This document shows positions 20,592 to 28,763 of a stretch of 64,000 nt of DNA, piece by piece (within the stretch, counting starts at the first letter, position 1; the number at the start of each line of letters is the position of its first letter). A program made the position numbers and the translations under genes. The notes below the pieces were generated by a model, which did no database searches, was not told the origin of the DNA, and worked only from the letters and a program-made list of their open reading frames with translations. Origin of the DNA: an uncultured Prevotellaceae bacterium (lineage in GTDB: Bacteria > Bacteroidota > Bacteroidia > Bacteroidales > Bacteroidaceae); assembly GCA_900314715.1 (NCBI GenBank), contig OMWI01000002.1, forward strand, positions 62,001 to 126,000, read 5' to 3'.

Positions 20592-21269
20592 ATGGCATTT
20601 ATCGATTATTACAAAATCTTGGGGGTTGACAAGAACATCCCTCAAAAAGATGTGAGAGAGGCTTACCGGAAGCGCGCAAAGCAATTCCATCCCGATTTGC
20701 ATCCAAATGATCCGAAAGCCAAGGCTAAATTCCAAGCTCTCAATGAAGCATACGAGGTCATAGGTGATCCTGAGAAGAGGAAGAAATATGACCAATATGG
20801 TGAGCAGTGGAAGGATGCGGATAAAGCAGAAAGCGGAGGCTTTGGCGGTTTTAATTGGGGAGGCTCTGGCAGTGGTTCGCCATTCGAAGGCTTTGACTTC
20901 TCGTCGATGGGTGGCGGAGGTGCTTTTTCCAGCTTCTTTGAGAGTCTGTTTGGAGGAATGGGTGGAAATCGTTCGAAACACTCAACAGTCAATAGGGGAG
21001 TGGGTGACATGAATGCGACGGTTAACATCGATTTATATACAGCCATGCTCGGAGGAGAGGTAATTGTGCAATTGAGTAATGGGTCTAAGATTAAGCTGAA
21101 GATTAAGTCGGAAACTCAACCTGGTACCAAGGTGAGAATCCGTGGTAAGGGATATGATAAGGGAAACGGTACGTTCGGAGACTTAATCATAACCTATAAT
21201 GTGACATTGCCAACTAATCTCACCGAGCGTCAAAAAAGTTTGTTACGTGAAATGAAAGGAGCATATTGA
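20592..21269 (+). CDS. Short CbpA-type J-domain co-chaperone
   Basis: A 225-residue type B J-protein. The J domain (about 1-70) has FHPDLHPND with HPD; a Gly/Phe-rich segment (about 78-130) follows; there is no zinc-finger region. The C-terminal part has INIDLYTAMLGGEV-like sequence (actually VNIDLYTAMLGGEVIV) and ETQPGTKVRIRGKG, i.e. substrate-binding domain. Typical CbpA proteins have about 300 residues with two beta domains; here only about 95 residues follow the linker, so one domain appears missing. Its role is probably DnaK stimulation. It is a lone gene with its own terminator. Confidence 0.85.
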   Translation: MAFIDYYKILGVDKNIPQKDVREAYRKRAKQFHPDLHPNDPKAKAKFQALNEAYEVIGDPEKRKKYDQYGEQWKDADKAESGGFGGFNWGGSGSGSPFEGFDFSSMGGGGAFSSFFESLFGGMGGNRSKHSTVNRGVGDMNATVNIDLYTAMLGGEVIVQLSNGSKIKLKIKSETQPGTKVRIRGKGYDKGNGTFGDLIITYNVTLPTNLTERQKSLLREMKGAY

Positions 21270-21282
21270 AGTGCTCCTTTTT
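21255..21282 (+). terminator. Terminator of the cbpA-like gene, overlapping its stop codon
   Basis: A perfect 9-bp stem, AAAGGAGCA (21255-21263) with TGCTCCTTT (21272-21280), ends in TTTTT. The loop contains the TGA stop codon (21267-21269), so the last codons of the gene form the left arm. Confidence 0.8.
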
Positions 21283-21320
21283 AGGCTCGGTAAGAAAATG
21301 AAAAAAGTCATAATTAAGTT

Positions 21321-21452
21321 GGAAACAATAGCTTTATATGTTACAAGCCATTGATTTGTGTATTACAGACGAATGGTTTATAGCATACAAAGCTATCGTT
21401 TACATCGTCTAAAGCTATCGTTTATGCATTCGAAATGATATGTTTCTTATTT
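21321..21452. repeat. 22-bp repeat array A (6 units)
   Basis: Six contiguous 22-base units start at 21321, 21343, 21365, 21387, 21409 and 21431. Positions 3-5 are AAA or near it, and TTT(A) follows about ten bases later. The best two read ACAAAGCTATCGTTTAC and CTAAAGCTATCGTTTAT; the sixth has the other core, AAATGATATGTTT. Units 1-5 line up one by one, in the same order, with units 1-5 of array B at 37770, at roughly 75-85 percent identity, and the 30 bases before the arrays also resemble each other. Confidence 0.8.
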
Positions 21453-21549
21453 CAATCTTCTATTTACTAACAGATGAACAAATACAACTAAAACATCTGA
21501 AATGAGAGCGAGCGGAAAGATAATCAATCGAAAAACAGGTCGATAAAAC

Positions 21550-21607
21550 GGGAGGTGTTAGGGGAGGTCTATGGGAGGTCTTACGGGAGGTGTTAGGGGA
21601 GGTCTTT
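21550..21607. repeat. G-rich 12-bp tandem repeat, five copies of GGGAGGT
   Basis: GGGAGGT occurs at 21550, 21562, 21573, 21585 and 21597, i.e. spaced 12, 11, 12 and 12 bases, with linkers such as GTTAG, CTAT and CTTAC. A sixth copy stands alone at 21661. Every copy contains GGAGGT, the perfect complement of the 16S rRNA 3' end, yet no start codon or reading frame follows. The runs of three or four G could also form a loose G-quadruplex. Function unknown. Confidence 0.75.
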
Positions 21608-21779
21608 TAAACTTTTCAGTTTTATAAGTCATTAATACTTAGGAATTTATGGATAATGACGGGAGGTCTTGGCGAAAAACAAGAAAAAGGCAATAATATG
21701 AAGATTGGATAATCACAAACCCCTATGTAATTACACTTGATCCCTCCCATTTCTTGTTCTCAAGTTTGAGGAAAAATGT

Positions 21780-21815
21780 AAGCGCAGACACGAACAATAC
21801 ATGTCTGCGCTTTTT
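21780..21815. terminator. Hairpin terminator between convergent genes
   Basis: A perfect 11-bp stem (21780-21790 with 21802-21812) surrounds an 11-base loop. On the plus strand it runs into TTTTT; on the minus strand it is followed by ACATTTTTCC. It lies 25 bases beyond the stop of the zinc-ribbon gene and may serve it, though the T run is better on the opposite strand, so bidirectional use is possible. Confidence 0.65.
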
Positions 21816-21839
21816 GATTGATATGTTACCGAATGATTC

Positions 21840-23099
21840 TTAATTCTTCTTTGCCTTATCGTCTTGTTTCTTTTCTTCAACGATTTTGGTTAAGTCCAAA
21901 GCAACGATAGTCGTATCAGAATTAACTTTTGCGTTCATTCTATATCGGGCTTCTGGAACGCTCTTCTTGTCTTTTCTCTCTACGCGCTTGGTAGCAGTTA
22001 CCTCAACGGCGTATTGATACTTGTTTTCTCCTATGGTCGTCTTGCTAATCTTATAATCACCTAACACATGCCAGATAATCTTGGAGAGTTCTGCTTTCCA
22101 TACTCTGCGGAGGAATGCCGTAACATCGCCACGAGTAGCATTTGGTTGACCAAGGAAGTCTGACAGATTGTCGCTCACCGTACTTTGAATCTTCTTTTCG
22201 TCCTTATCGTTGATACTTTGGAAGAAACGACGAATCAAGTTATTAACCATTTGCTTTTCTTCAGGAAGGATAGTTGTTGACTTCATGTTTTTGATGGCTT
22301 CTTCTGCCGCATTCAAATGAAGACCTTGAGTATGTTCTTTCATGTAGTTCTCGTATGCCTCGACCGTATTTTCCTTAACGGCAACTTCCCAGTCGATGGA
22401 GTCTACCATCTTTAATACGTCGTTCTTGTGAAGTGACTTTGGATTTTTCTCCAAATAGTCAAGCAATACGGTCTTCGAACCACTTGCGATGGCATCTGTC
22501 CAATCCTTATCTATTTCTTCAAGTTGTTTGATTCGAGCCAAGATAGAATCTCTGTGCCCTTTAGGAGCATCAGGATGTTGGTCTAGATAGCTCTGCAAAA
22601 CCATTGGCTCCTTACTGGTCATAGCATACTCGAATGACTCAACCTCTTGTTCGGTCTTGGTCTTGTTATAGAAATAACCGCATACGGCCAAGATGATAAG
22701 AGCCAATACGAACGCTACGATAAATGCAGAATAGTTCTTTTTCTTAGATGGCTTTTTCTTCTTGTTTCCGCCATTCCCGTTGTTTTCTTCCTCGTTAACG
22801 GCAGGTTCCAAGGAGTCGTCATCATTTTCTTCTTGTTCGTTAAACTCATTTTCAAAAAGATCTTCAGTTAACCTTCTTGGGTTTTGCTGGTTTTCGTATG
22901 GATCGGAAACCTTATTTGTGGGAATTGGACCGAAATTGGTGTGATGACAATTCGGGCACATTTCCTGGTCATATAAGTACACCTCTCCACATTGTGAACA
23001 TTTAATGATTTTCCCCTTGATTTCCACTCCACACGAGGGGCATGTTGGTGCTTTGTCACTTATTTGGTGGCCGCACTCTGGACATTTAATGATAGCCAT
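21840..23099 (-). CDS. Double zinc-ribbon membrane protein of unknown function
   Basis: A 419-residue protein. The N-terminus has two zinc ribbons (CPECG ... CPSCG at about 5-23, CSQCG ... CPNC at about 34-51), then an acidic and Asn-rich linker, a Lys-rich patch and one membrane helix (FIVAFVLALIILAVCGYFY, about 127-145). The remaining 270 residues, probably periplasmic, are mostly helical and end in a possible NTF2-like fold (about 285-410). I do not recognise a named family. It follows the secreted lysozyme gene by 21 bases, so a cell-envelope role is possible but unproven. Confidence 0.75.
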   Translation of the reverse strand: MAIIKCPECGHQISDKAPTCPSCGVEIKGKIIKCSQCGEVYLYDQEMCPNCHHTNFGPIPTNKVSDPYENQQNPRRLTEDLFENEFNEQEENDDDSLEPAVNEEENNGNGGNKKKKPSKKKNYSAFIVAFVLALIILAVCGYFYNKTKTEQEVESFEYAMTSKEPMVLQSYLDQHPDAPKGHRDSILARIKQLEEIDKDWTDAIASGSKTVLLDYLEKNPKSLHKNDVLKMVDSIDWEVAVKENTVEAYENYMKEHTQGLHLNAAEEAIKNMKSTTILPEEKQMVNNLIRRFFQSINDKDEKKIQSTVSDNLSDFLGQPNATRGDVTAFLRRVWKAELSKIIWHVLGDYKISKTTIGENKYQYAVEVTATKRVERKDKKSVPEARYRMNAKVNSDTTIVALDLTKIVEEKKQDDKAKKN

Positions 23100-23120
23100 A
23101 TATTTGTTGTTTTAAATTTT

Positions 23121-23819
23121 TTAATGATGTCTAAATCTTATCTCTCTTAATTTGTGGTTTCCCATAAACCGACTTTTGTCGATATATCCGTTTACGCCAT
23201 TAATGTGGCCTTTTCCTGTATATTGCCACATCGTAACGTCTCGTCCATCAACCAACACAGGCTCTTTAGCCATGTATTGGGCAATCATGATTTTATAGTC
23301 GTCAAGCATACCGCCTGATAGATAATGGTCGTAAAAGTTAGCTCCCGTATATATCAAAGGCTTTTGCTTGTATTTCTTTTCCACCAAAATAAGGAATTTG
23401 CTTAAAGAATCCCTAAACGCCTCGTTCGAAAGACCGCTTTTGGTTTCCACATCTATCATTGGCACCAAATCTTGTTCTCCTGGTCTGCATTGTGCCATGA
23501 AGTTTCGCAATTGTACTTCTTGGGGCGTACGGGCTCGATAGAAATGGTAGGACCCCACTTTTAAACCATACTGATGTGCCAATTGAATATTCTGCTCATA
23601 TTTTGCATCGATTAAATCGCCACCTTCCGTTGCCTTCAAATACACATAATACATTTTTGAATTATTGCCTATTGCTTCCCAGAATACATTGCCTTGATAG
23701 TGGCTAATGTCTATCCCGTGAATGTGTTGACAAGTGTCTTCGCATTGTATATAATAGCTTTGAGCATGTATATTGGCAATCGAAAATAATGTGATGATTA
23801 TAGCGATAATTCTGTTCAT
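23121..23819 (-). CDS. Secreted GH25 lysozyme (muramidase)
   Basis: A 232-residue hydrolase of the bond between MurNAc and GlcNAc. From the ATG at 23819 it begins MNRIIAIIITLFSIANIHAQ, a signal peptide. GIDISHYQGNVFW carries the catalytic-site Asp, LKATEGG, GSYHFYRA, and MIDVETKSG gives the DxE pair; the end has WQYTGKGHINGVNGYIDKS. A longer frame to 23849 would begin inside the promoter -7 box, so the inner start is right. Likely cotranscribed with the zinc-ribbon gene. A membrane-anchored homologue is at 45973-46845. Confidence 0.92.
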   Translation of the reverse strand: MNRIIAIIITLFSIANIHAQSYYIQCEDTCQHIHGIDISHYQGNVFWEAIGNNSKMYYVYLKATEGGDLIDAKYEQNIQLAHQYGLKVGSYHFYRARTPQEVQLRNFMAQCRPGEQDLVPMIDVETKSGLSNEAFRDSLSKFLILVEKKYKQKPLIYTGANFYDHYLSGGMLDDYKIMIAQYMAKEPVLVDGRDVTMWQYTGKGHINGVNGYIDKSRFMGNHKLREIRFRHH

Positions 23820-23846
23820 TTTTCCTTCTTTCTCCTTTATTGAATG

Positions 23847-23877
23847 CAAAGATAAAGATTTTTTATTTCACTACCAA
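23847..23877 (-). promoter_or_regulatory. Promoter of the GH25 lysozyme gene
   Basis: The minus strand has TATCTTTG (complement of 23847-23854), a full -7 match, and TTG 20 bases upstream (complement of 23875-23877). Transcription would start about 20 bases before the ATG at 23819, which supports that start over the one 30 bases further out. Confidence 0.65.
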
Positions 23878-23891
23878 GAAAGAAGTTTAAT

Positions 23892-24692
23892 TTATTCTTC
23901 GATTTCCGATAAACTTTTAGCAAAGTTGTGAAGAAGATTGCTGATAGTTTCTATGGGAGCATAGTCAACGTATCGAATGCTTCTTCGGATATTCCTGCGT
24001 AAAACCTTGGAATTGTTATGGACAAACCCAATATCGCTTTGACGGAAGTGCCATTCTTTGGCAGTTTCTTTCTCCGTACGTGCCAATGTCTGGATGGTTA
24101 AAGGATAAGCGGACTTTTCTACCTTCTTTACGAACGGAATTTCTTCTTCATCAAAACCGAAAACGGAAATAAGAATGCTTCCTTCCAATTGAGCCATTCT
24201 CTGTATGTGAAGTGAAGACAACCAGTTGTCTAACTTGACAAAGTCCACCTTGTCGCCTTTTGTTCGCAAGAAACTACCTATTTCAGTAATGTATTTCAAA
24301 GAGATGCCGCTATTAAGTATACTCTCTGTGTTTTTAACGATAATGTTTAGAAGGTCTAAAGTTATCATTGAGGCGTCTATATGATGTCTTTCCTCAGTTT
24401 GTATTTTCTTGAGCCTTTTCCTTAATACGGAATTGCACATTTGCGGAAGGGTAGTAGGTGTATCTTCGATTTCCTCTTCCATGAGGGAATCTACCAACGT
24501 TTTGGGAATATTGGCATTCTCATCGTAAGTATGATTCTTGATTCCTTTCAAGGCAATGTCTTCAACACCTTGTACTTTCACGATTTGGAAAAGTCGATTC
24601 CATTTGAAAGTAGACATGGGTTCAAGTGATTCGTATTCATTGAGAACACCTGAACGTAATAAACGAAAGAAGTTTCTCTGAATAATATCCAT
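23892..24692 (-). CDS. Nucleotidyltransferase-like protein lacking the catalytic core
   Basis: A 266-residue protein without signal peptide or membrane helix. SGISLKYITEIGSFL followed by FVKLDNWLSSLHIQRM and ISVFGFDEEEIPF lines up with SGLGIRQICDWMCYL ... LCFGMDKSKMPLF of the 375-residue protein at 15540-16667, and the N-termini (LLRSGVLN, WNRLFQIV) also correspond. The central KGQGV ... SGDVDLF part is missing, so this looks like a non-catalytic relative. It begins one base after nhaC and is the last gene of lacI-uxaA-nhaC. Its role is unknown. Confidence 0.6.
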   Translation of the reverse strand: MDIIQRNFFRLLRSGVLNEYESLEPMSTFKWNRLFQIVKVQGVEDIALKGIKNHTYDENANIPKTLVDSLMEEEIEDTPTTLPQMCNSVLRKRLKKIQTEERHHIDASMITLDLLNIIVKNTESILNSGISLKYITEIGSFLRTKGDKVDFVKLDNWLSSLHIQRMAQLEGSILISVFGFDEEEIPFVKKVEKSAYPLTIQTLARTEKETAKEWHFRQSDIGFVHNNSKVLRRNIRRSIRYVDYAPIETISNLLHNFAKSLSEIEE

Positions 24693-24693
24693 A

Positions 24694-25983
24694 TTAACTG
24701 TATCGTTTTGGTAAACGGAATATGATTGATAAGATTGCAGCTATACCGATAGCATACGGATAATATAAATAAGGTAGGATTTCAATGGGATTTAGTTTTG
24801 AAAGTCCTGCTGCCATAAGTAATTGAGCACCATATGGAATGATTCCTTGCACACAACATGAGAATGTGTCGAGTATGGAGGCGCATTTCCTGCTGTCTAC
24901 ACCATATTTATCTCCTATTTGTTTAGCGATTCCTCCAACTGTAATGATGGCAACCGTATTGTTCGCGGTGCATAAATCAACTAATGCTACTAATATGCCA
25001 ATTGAAAACTCTGCTCCACGTTTTCCATGTATATGTGAAGTCATTTTCTGGATGATGTAGTCTATACCACCAATTTCTCGAATGATTTCCAATAGTCCTC
25101 CAGCCATCATGGTGATAATGATGAGCTCACTCATACCTAACACACCGTCGTTCATGGCAGTGAACCATCCGAATATATCGTATGAACCATTGAAAATGCC
25201 AATAATACCTGTTAATATCAGTCCTATGGTGAGTACGCCCATTACGTTCATCCCGAATATGGCCATTACCAAAACTATGAAATATGGGATTACTTTAACG
25301 TACTCAATATCAGGTATATTGCTTGGTGAATGTACTCCTCTTCCTAAATATAAACATACAAAGAGAATGACAATAGCAGCGGGAAGAACGATAAACAGGT
25401 TGACACGAAACTTGTCACTCATCCTACATCCTTGGGTCGAAGTAGCGGCAACGGTTGTATCAGAAATAAATGATAGATTATCGCCAAAGAACGCTCCTCC
25501 AACAACGGTGGCCGTCATCAGTGGAATGCTGCCACCAGTTGTTTCACCTAATGCGGCAGCTATAGGAACCAATGCAACAATAGTTCCCACACTGGTTCCT
25601 ATTGAAAGGGAAATAAAACAGGCTGCAAGAAAAAGTCCAGCCAAAAGCATGTTACTCGGTAATATACTGAGTGTTAAGTTAACCGTTGCATCTATACATC
25701 CCATTTGTTTTGCAGAATTGGCAAATGCTCCTGCCAAAACAAATATCCACAACATCAACATCATGTTTTCCGTACTTGCACCACGACTATAAATCGTAAT
25801 GCGATTTGTGAGCGGAAAACCTTTAGATATGGTGATGGCATAGATACTGGCAATCATGAATGCAACGATTATTGGTACTTTATAAAAGTCGCCAACTATA
25901 ATAGATGTGACTAAATAAAGTACCAAAAATACTGCTAATGGCGATAGGGCTAAAAGTCCTCTTTTGTTGCTAATCTGTTCCAA
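24694..25983 (-). CDS. NhaC-family Na+/H+ antiporter
   Basis: A 429-residue membrane protein with about eleven helices. AGAFANSAKQMGCIDATVNL, the repeat SIGTSVGTIVALVPIA and GGAFFGDNLSFISDTTVAAT (about 158-177) are typical of NhaC antiporters, as is the second-half VDLCTANNTVAIITVGGIAK. The family exchanges Na+ (or organic ions) for protons. It lies 16 bases after uxaA in the hexuronate operon. Within sugar-acid operons such carriers may balance ions or carry an organic acid; the true substrate is open. Confidence 0.85.
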   Translation of the reverse strand: MEQISNKRGLLALSPLAVFLVLYLVTSIIVGDFYKVPIIVAFMIASIYAITISKGFPLTNRITIYSRGASTENMMLMLWIFVLAGAFANSAKQMGCIDATVNLTLSILPSNMLLAGLFLAACFISLSIGTSVGTIVALVPIAAALGETTGGSIPLMTATVVGGAFFGDNLSFISDTTVAATSTQGCRMSDKFRVNLFIVLPAAIVILFVCLYLGRGVHSPSNIPDIEYVKVIPYFIVLVMAIFGMNVMGVLTIGLILTGIIGIFNGSYDIFGWFTAMNDGVLGMSELIIITMMAGGLLEIIREIGGIDYIIQKMTSHIHGKRGAEFSIGILVALVDLCTANNTVAIITVGGIAKQIGDKYGVDSRKCASILDTFSCCVQGIIPYGAQLLMAAGLSKLNPIEILPYLYYPYAIGIAAILSIIFRLPKRYS

Positions 25984-25999
25984 TATCTCAGATGTACTG

Positions 26000-27496
26000 T
26001 TATAAGGTTACGCCATTCTTAAAGATGGAGATTTCTCGATAACCATTAATCTCGTTTCTTACTAAATCACCACTGGCAACCTTAATAATCAATTCTATGA
26101 ACTTGCGAAGAAGTGCTTTCATCTCAACTCCTTCTAACAGTTCGCCTGCATTAAAGTCAATCCAATTAGGTTTGTTTTGGAAGAGCAATGAATTGGTGGA
26201 AACCTTCATAGTTGGAACAAATGTTCCGAATGGCGTTCCACGTCCAGTGGTAAACAATACGATTTGACATCCTGAAGATGCGAGGGCCGTTGCGGCAACC
26301 AAGTCGTTTCCTGGTGCAGAAAGTAAGTTCAGACCGTTTACCTGCAATCTATCTCCGTATGCAAGAACGCCACTTACGGGTGCGCGACCACATTTCTGAG
26401 TACAACCAAGAGCCTTATCTTCAAGTGTAGAGATTCCTCCTGCCTTGTTTCCAGGTGATGGATTTTCACCAACAGGCTCTCCATGAGAAAGGAAGTATTC
26501 CTTGAAGTCATTTATCATAGTCACCGTTTGCTCAAATAGTTGTGAATTCTCACATCGATTCATCAAAATAGTTTCTGCACCAAACATTTCTGGTACTTCA
26601 GTAAGGATAGATGTTCCACCTTGAGCTACCAACCAATCGCTGAATTCACCAACTAAAGGATTGGCCGTAATACCAGAGAATCCGTCAGAACCACCGCATT
26701 TCAGTCCTACACGCAAATGACTGATGGGGACTTCGGTACGTACATCTTGTTTGGCAACATTGTATAGGTTGCGAAGAATCTTCATTCCTTCTTCTAATTC
26801 ATCTCCTTCGACCTTTTGTGTAACCAAAAGCTTGATTCTATCCTTATCGTAATCACCCAACAACTTTATGAACTCATCAGGTTGATTGTTTTCACATCCT
26901 AACGATAAGATAAGTACTGCGCCAGCATTGGGATGGAGTACGATATCGCGAAGAACCTTACGAGTATTTTCATGATCGCCAGATAATTGAGAACAACCAT
27001 AGTTGTGGTGCCAAGCATGAATAGCATCAATGCCTTCACAACGCGTTTCTGCTTTCAACATCTCTACCAATTTCTCGGCAATACCATTTACGCATCCTAC
27101 GGTTGGTACAATCCAAATCTCATTACGGATTCCCACTTCACCATTCTTACGCATGTATCCCTTAAACGTAAGGTTTTCGTTTTCGATGCTAAGTTTTTCA
27201 TCTACAGGAGAATATGTGTATTCAAGAGAACCAGAGAGATTAGTCTTGATATTGTTCTCGTTTACCCATTGTCCTTCTGTTAAGTCTTCAATAGTATGAC
27301 CTATAGGATAACCATATTTAATAATGTCTGTACCTTTTGGTGCATCTTTAATCAGCAATTTATGTCCTGCTGGAGTATCTTGTTTAACTTCAATGGTTTT
27401 TCCGTCAATGTTGATTGTTTCTCCCTTTTGCATGGGACGAAGGCAGACAACAACTGAGTCTGCAGGATTGATTTTTAAGAAGGCTGTTTGTTTCAT
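26000..27496 (-). CDS. uxaA: Altronate dehydratase
   Basis: A 498-residue iron-dependent lyase that converts D-altronate to 2-keto-3-deoxygluconate (KDG) in galacturonate breakdown. An N-terminal SAF domain (about 1-95, VCLRPMQKGETI) precedes the catalytic part with HAWHHNYGCSQLSGDHENT, LSLGCENNQPDEF, GLKCGGSDGFSGITANPL and CTQKCGRAPVSG. Full length for a two-domain UxaA. It follows the regulator gene by 21 bases. The product feeds KdgK and KdgA encoded divergently. uxaB and uxaC are not in the window. Confidence 0.92.
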   Translation of the reverse strand: MKQTAFLKINPADSVVVCLRPMQKGETINIDGKTIEVKQDTPAGHKLLIKDAPKGTDIIKYGYPIGHTIEDLTEGQWVNENNIKTNLSGSLEYTYSPVDEKLSIENENLTFKGYMRKNGEVGIRNEIWIVPTVGCVNGIAEKLVEMLKAETRCEGIDAIHAWHHNYGCSQLSGDHENTRKVLRDIVLHPNAGAVLILSLGCENNQPDEFIKLLGDYDKDRIKLLVTQKVEGDELEEGMKILRNLYNVAKQDVRTEVPISHLRVGLKCGGSDGFSGITANPLVGEFSDWLVAQGGTSILTEVPEMFGAETILMNRCENSQLFEQTVTMINDFKEYFLSHGEPVGENPSPGNKAGGISTLEDKALGCTQKCGRAPVSGVLAYGDRLQVNGLNLLSAPGNDLVAATALASSGCQIVLFTTGRGTPFGTFVPTMKVSTNSLLFQNKPNWIDFNAGELLEGVEMKALLRKFIELIIKVASGDLVRNEINGYREISIFKNGVTL

Positions 27497-27517
27497 AATG
27501 TTTTTATTTTAGTATTG

Positions 27518-28582
27518 TTATAGTTGTGTTCTACGATAAAATTCCACGTTTTCTTTCATAAGTAACTCAATGGGCATGTAGTTAATGGGCGTTACTTTCT
27601 TCTTTAAAACGATAGCATTAAAGAGTGTGTCAATACAGGAGTATCCTTGTTGGTAAGCATGTTGTGCAATTAAGAACGAAATACTACCTTGACGAACGCA
27701 TTCTGCATTCTTCGCTACCATGTCATATCCCATTATCTGTGTATTTCTTCGGTTGGTCTTTAAGAGGAATTCACCTACGAGATGTGCCTTGGAATTCAAA
27801 GTTATGCAATGGTGAATTTGTGGATGAGCCGTGAAAAACTTCTCCAAGATTTGTTCATATCGTTTTTTCGTTGTGTCAAGAGGTAAATCAAGTTCGTGTA
27901 TGGTTACCTCAGGAAAATGATCCATCATATAATGGCGGAATCCCACCTCGCGGTTAGCTTGTTGTTTGCTTGTCACCTTACCGTCTTTAGTTTGTTTCAT
28001 CAACATGATTTCCTTTTCTTGTGAAGCAATCATCATCAACATCTTTGCAGCGAAGTAACCACTCGCGAAAGAATCTTGTCCAAAGAAAGATAATGGTTTC
28101 AAGTCGGGCATGTATGAGTCCAATAAGATAAAGGGAATCTCCAATTCATGTAGCTTGTCTGTAAACAATCGGGTTAATTCCAACGTAGATGGTACGATAA
28201 CGACACCATCTGGATTCATGCTAAGGATATATTCGCATTGAGTCGTGAAATTCTCGACGTTTAAACGTTCATAATAGCAGAAGCGAATGTCAATGTGAAA
28301 GTCGCGTCTTGCTTCCATGGCTTTCTTAGCACCTTCTTCTATTTCTTCCCAATATGCTTCTGAATCGTGAGCGGGAATAAGCAAGAAAAAAGTGTATGAA
28401 CGATTGTATGCAAGGGCGCTTGCATACATGTTTGGTTTATAATCCAATTCTTGAAGGGCTTTTTCTACACGTTCTCTGGCAGGTTTGGAAACATTGGGAC
28501 GGTCGTGTAACACACGATCAACGGTTCCCACCGATACCCCAGCTCTGATGGCGATATCTTTTATTCTTATTCTTTCATTCAT
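27518..28582 (-). CDS. LacI-family transcriptional regulator
   Basis: A 354-residue regulator. The DNA-binding helix-turn-helix is RIKDIAIRAGVSVGTVDRVL (residues 4-23) with the hinge ALQELDYKPNMYASAL; a periplasmic-binding-protein-like effector domain follows, with PDGVVIVPSTLE and LDSYMPDL. I chose the ATG at 28582 because the longer frame from a GTG at 28639 would run through the promoter and a palindrome. It heads uxaA-nhaC and faces kdgK, so it most likely controls hexuronate use in response to a sugar acid or phosphate; the effector is inferred. Confidence 0.9.
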   Translation of the reverse strand: MNERIRIKDIAIRAGVSVGTVDRVLHDRPNVSKPARERVEKALQELDYKPNMYASALAYNRSYTFFLLIPAHDSEAYWEEIEEGAKKAMEARRDFHIDIRFCYYERLNVENFTTQCEYILSMNPDGVVIVPSTLELTRLFTDKLHELEIPFILLDSYMPDLKPLSFFGQDSFASGYFAAKMLMMIASQEKEIMLMKQTKDGKVTSKQQANREVGFRHYMMDHFPEVTIHELDLPLDTTKKRYEQILEKFFTAHPQIHHCITLNSKAHLVGEFLLKTNRRNTQIMGYDMVAKNAECVRQGSISFLIAQHAYQQGYSCIDTLFNAIVLKKKVTPINYMPIELLMKENVEFYRRTQL

Positions 28583-28602
28583 ATTTTTGTTTTTATTTTG
28601 TG

Positions 28603-28610
28603 CAAAATTA
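28603..28610 (-). promoter_or_regulatory. -7 box of the lacI-uxaA-nhaC operon
   Basis: The minus strand reads TAATTTTG (complement of CAAAATTA), a full match to TAnnTTTG, about 20 bases before the regulator start. No clean TTG lies at the upstream position, which is instead occupied by a palindrome at 28627-28640. Confidence 0.5.
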
Positions 28611-28626
28611 GTAATAAAAATCGAAT

Positions 28627-28640
28627 TGTGCGAATGCACA
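28627..28640. promoter_or_regulatory. Candidate operator (TGTGC-N4-GCACA palindrome)
   Basis: TGTGCGAATGCACA is a perfect 5+5 inverted repeat that covers the upstream promoter element of the regulator gene. A second, wider repeat (AAATCG at 28659-28664 and CGATTT at 28675-28680) lies nearer the divergent kdgK promoter. Either could bind the LacI-type regulator and switch both transcripts; the assignment is by position only. Confidence 0.4.
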
Positions 28641-28706
28641 GCATGAATATTTGTCTTTAAATCGATAATTTTTGCGATTTTATTTTTCTTTTATGGAAAT
28701 AATGAG

Positions 28707-28714
28707 TATTTTTG
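28707..28714 (+). promoter_or_regulatory. -7 box of the kdgK-kdgA transcript
   Basis: TATTTTTG matches TAnnTTTG in full and lies 49 bases before the kdgK ATG. A TTG at the usual spacing was not seen, as might be expected for an activated or regulated promoter. Confidence 0.45.
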
Positions 28715-28763
28715 CGTTTGTAATTTATATTAATAATTGTTTAATAAACAAACAACTTGAAAA

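Larger units (their letters stand above)
21283..21839. other. Convergent intergenic region with two repeat structures
   Basis: About 560 non-coding bases lie between the cbpA-like gene and the zinc-ribbon gene. They hold 22-bp array A (21321-21452), a G-rich 12-bp tandem repeat (21550-21607) with an extra copy at 21661, and a hairpin near the right edge (21780-21815). No open reading frame worth reporting was seen. Confidence 0.6.

Noticed and set aside
28583..28639. GTG-started extension of the LacI-type regulator
   Set aside because: The extension reads through a -7 box and a palindrome, and family members start directly before the helix-turn-helix.
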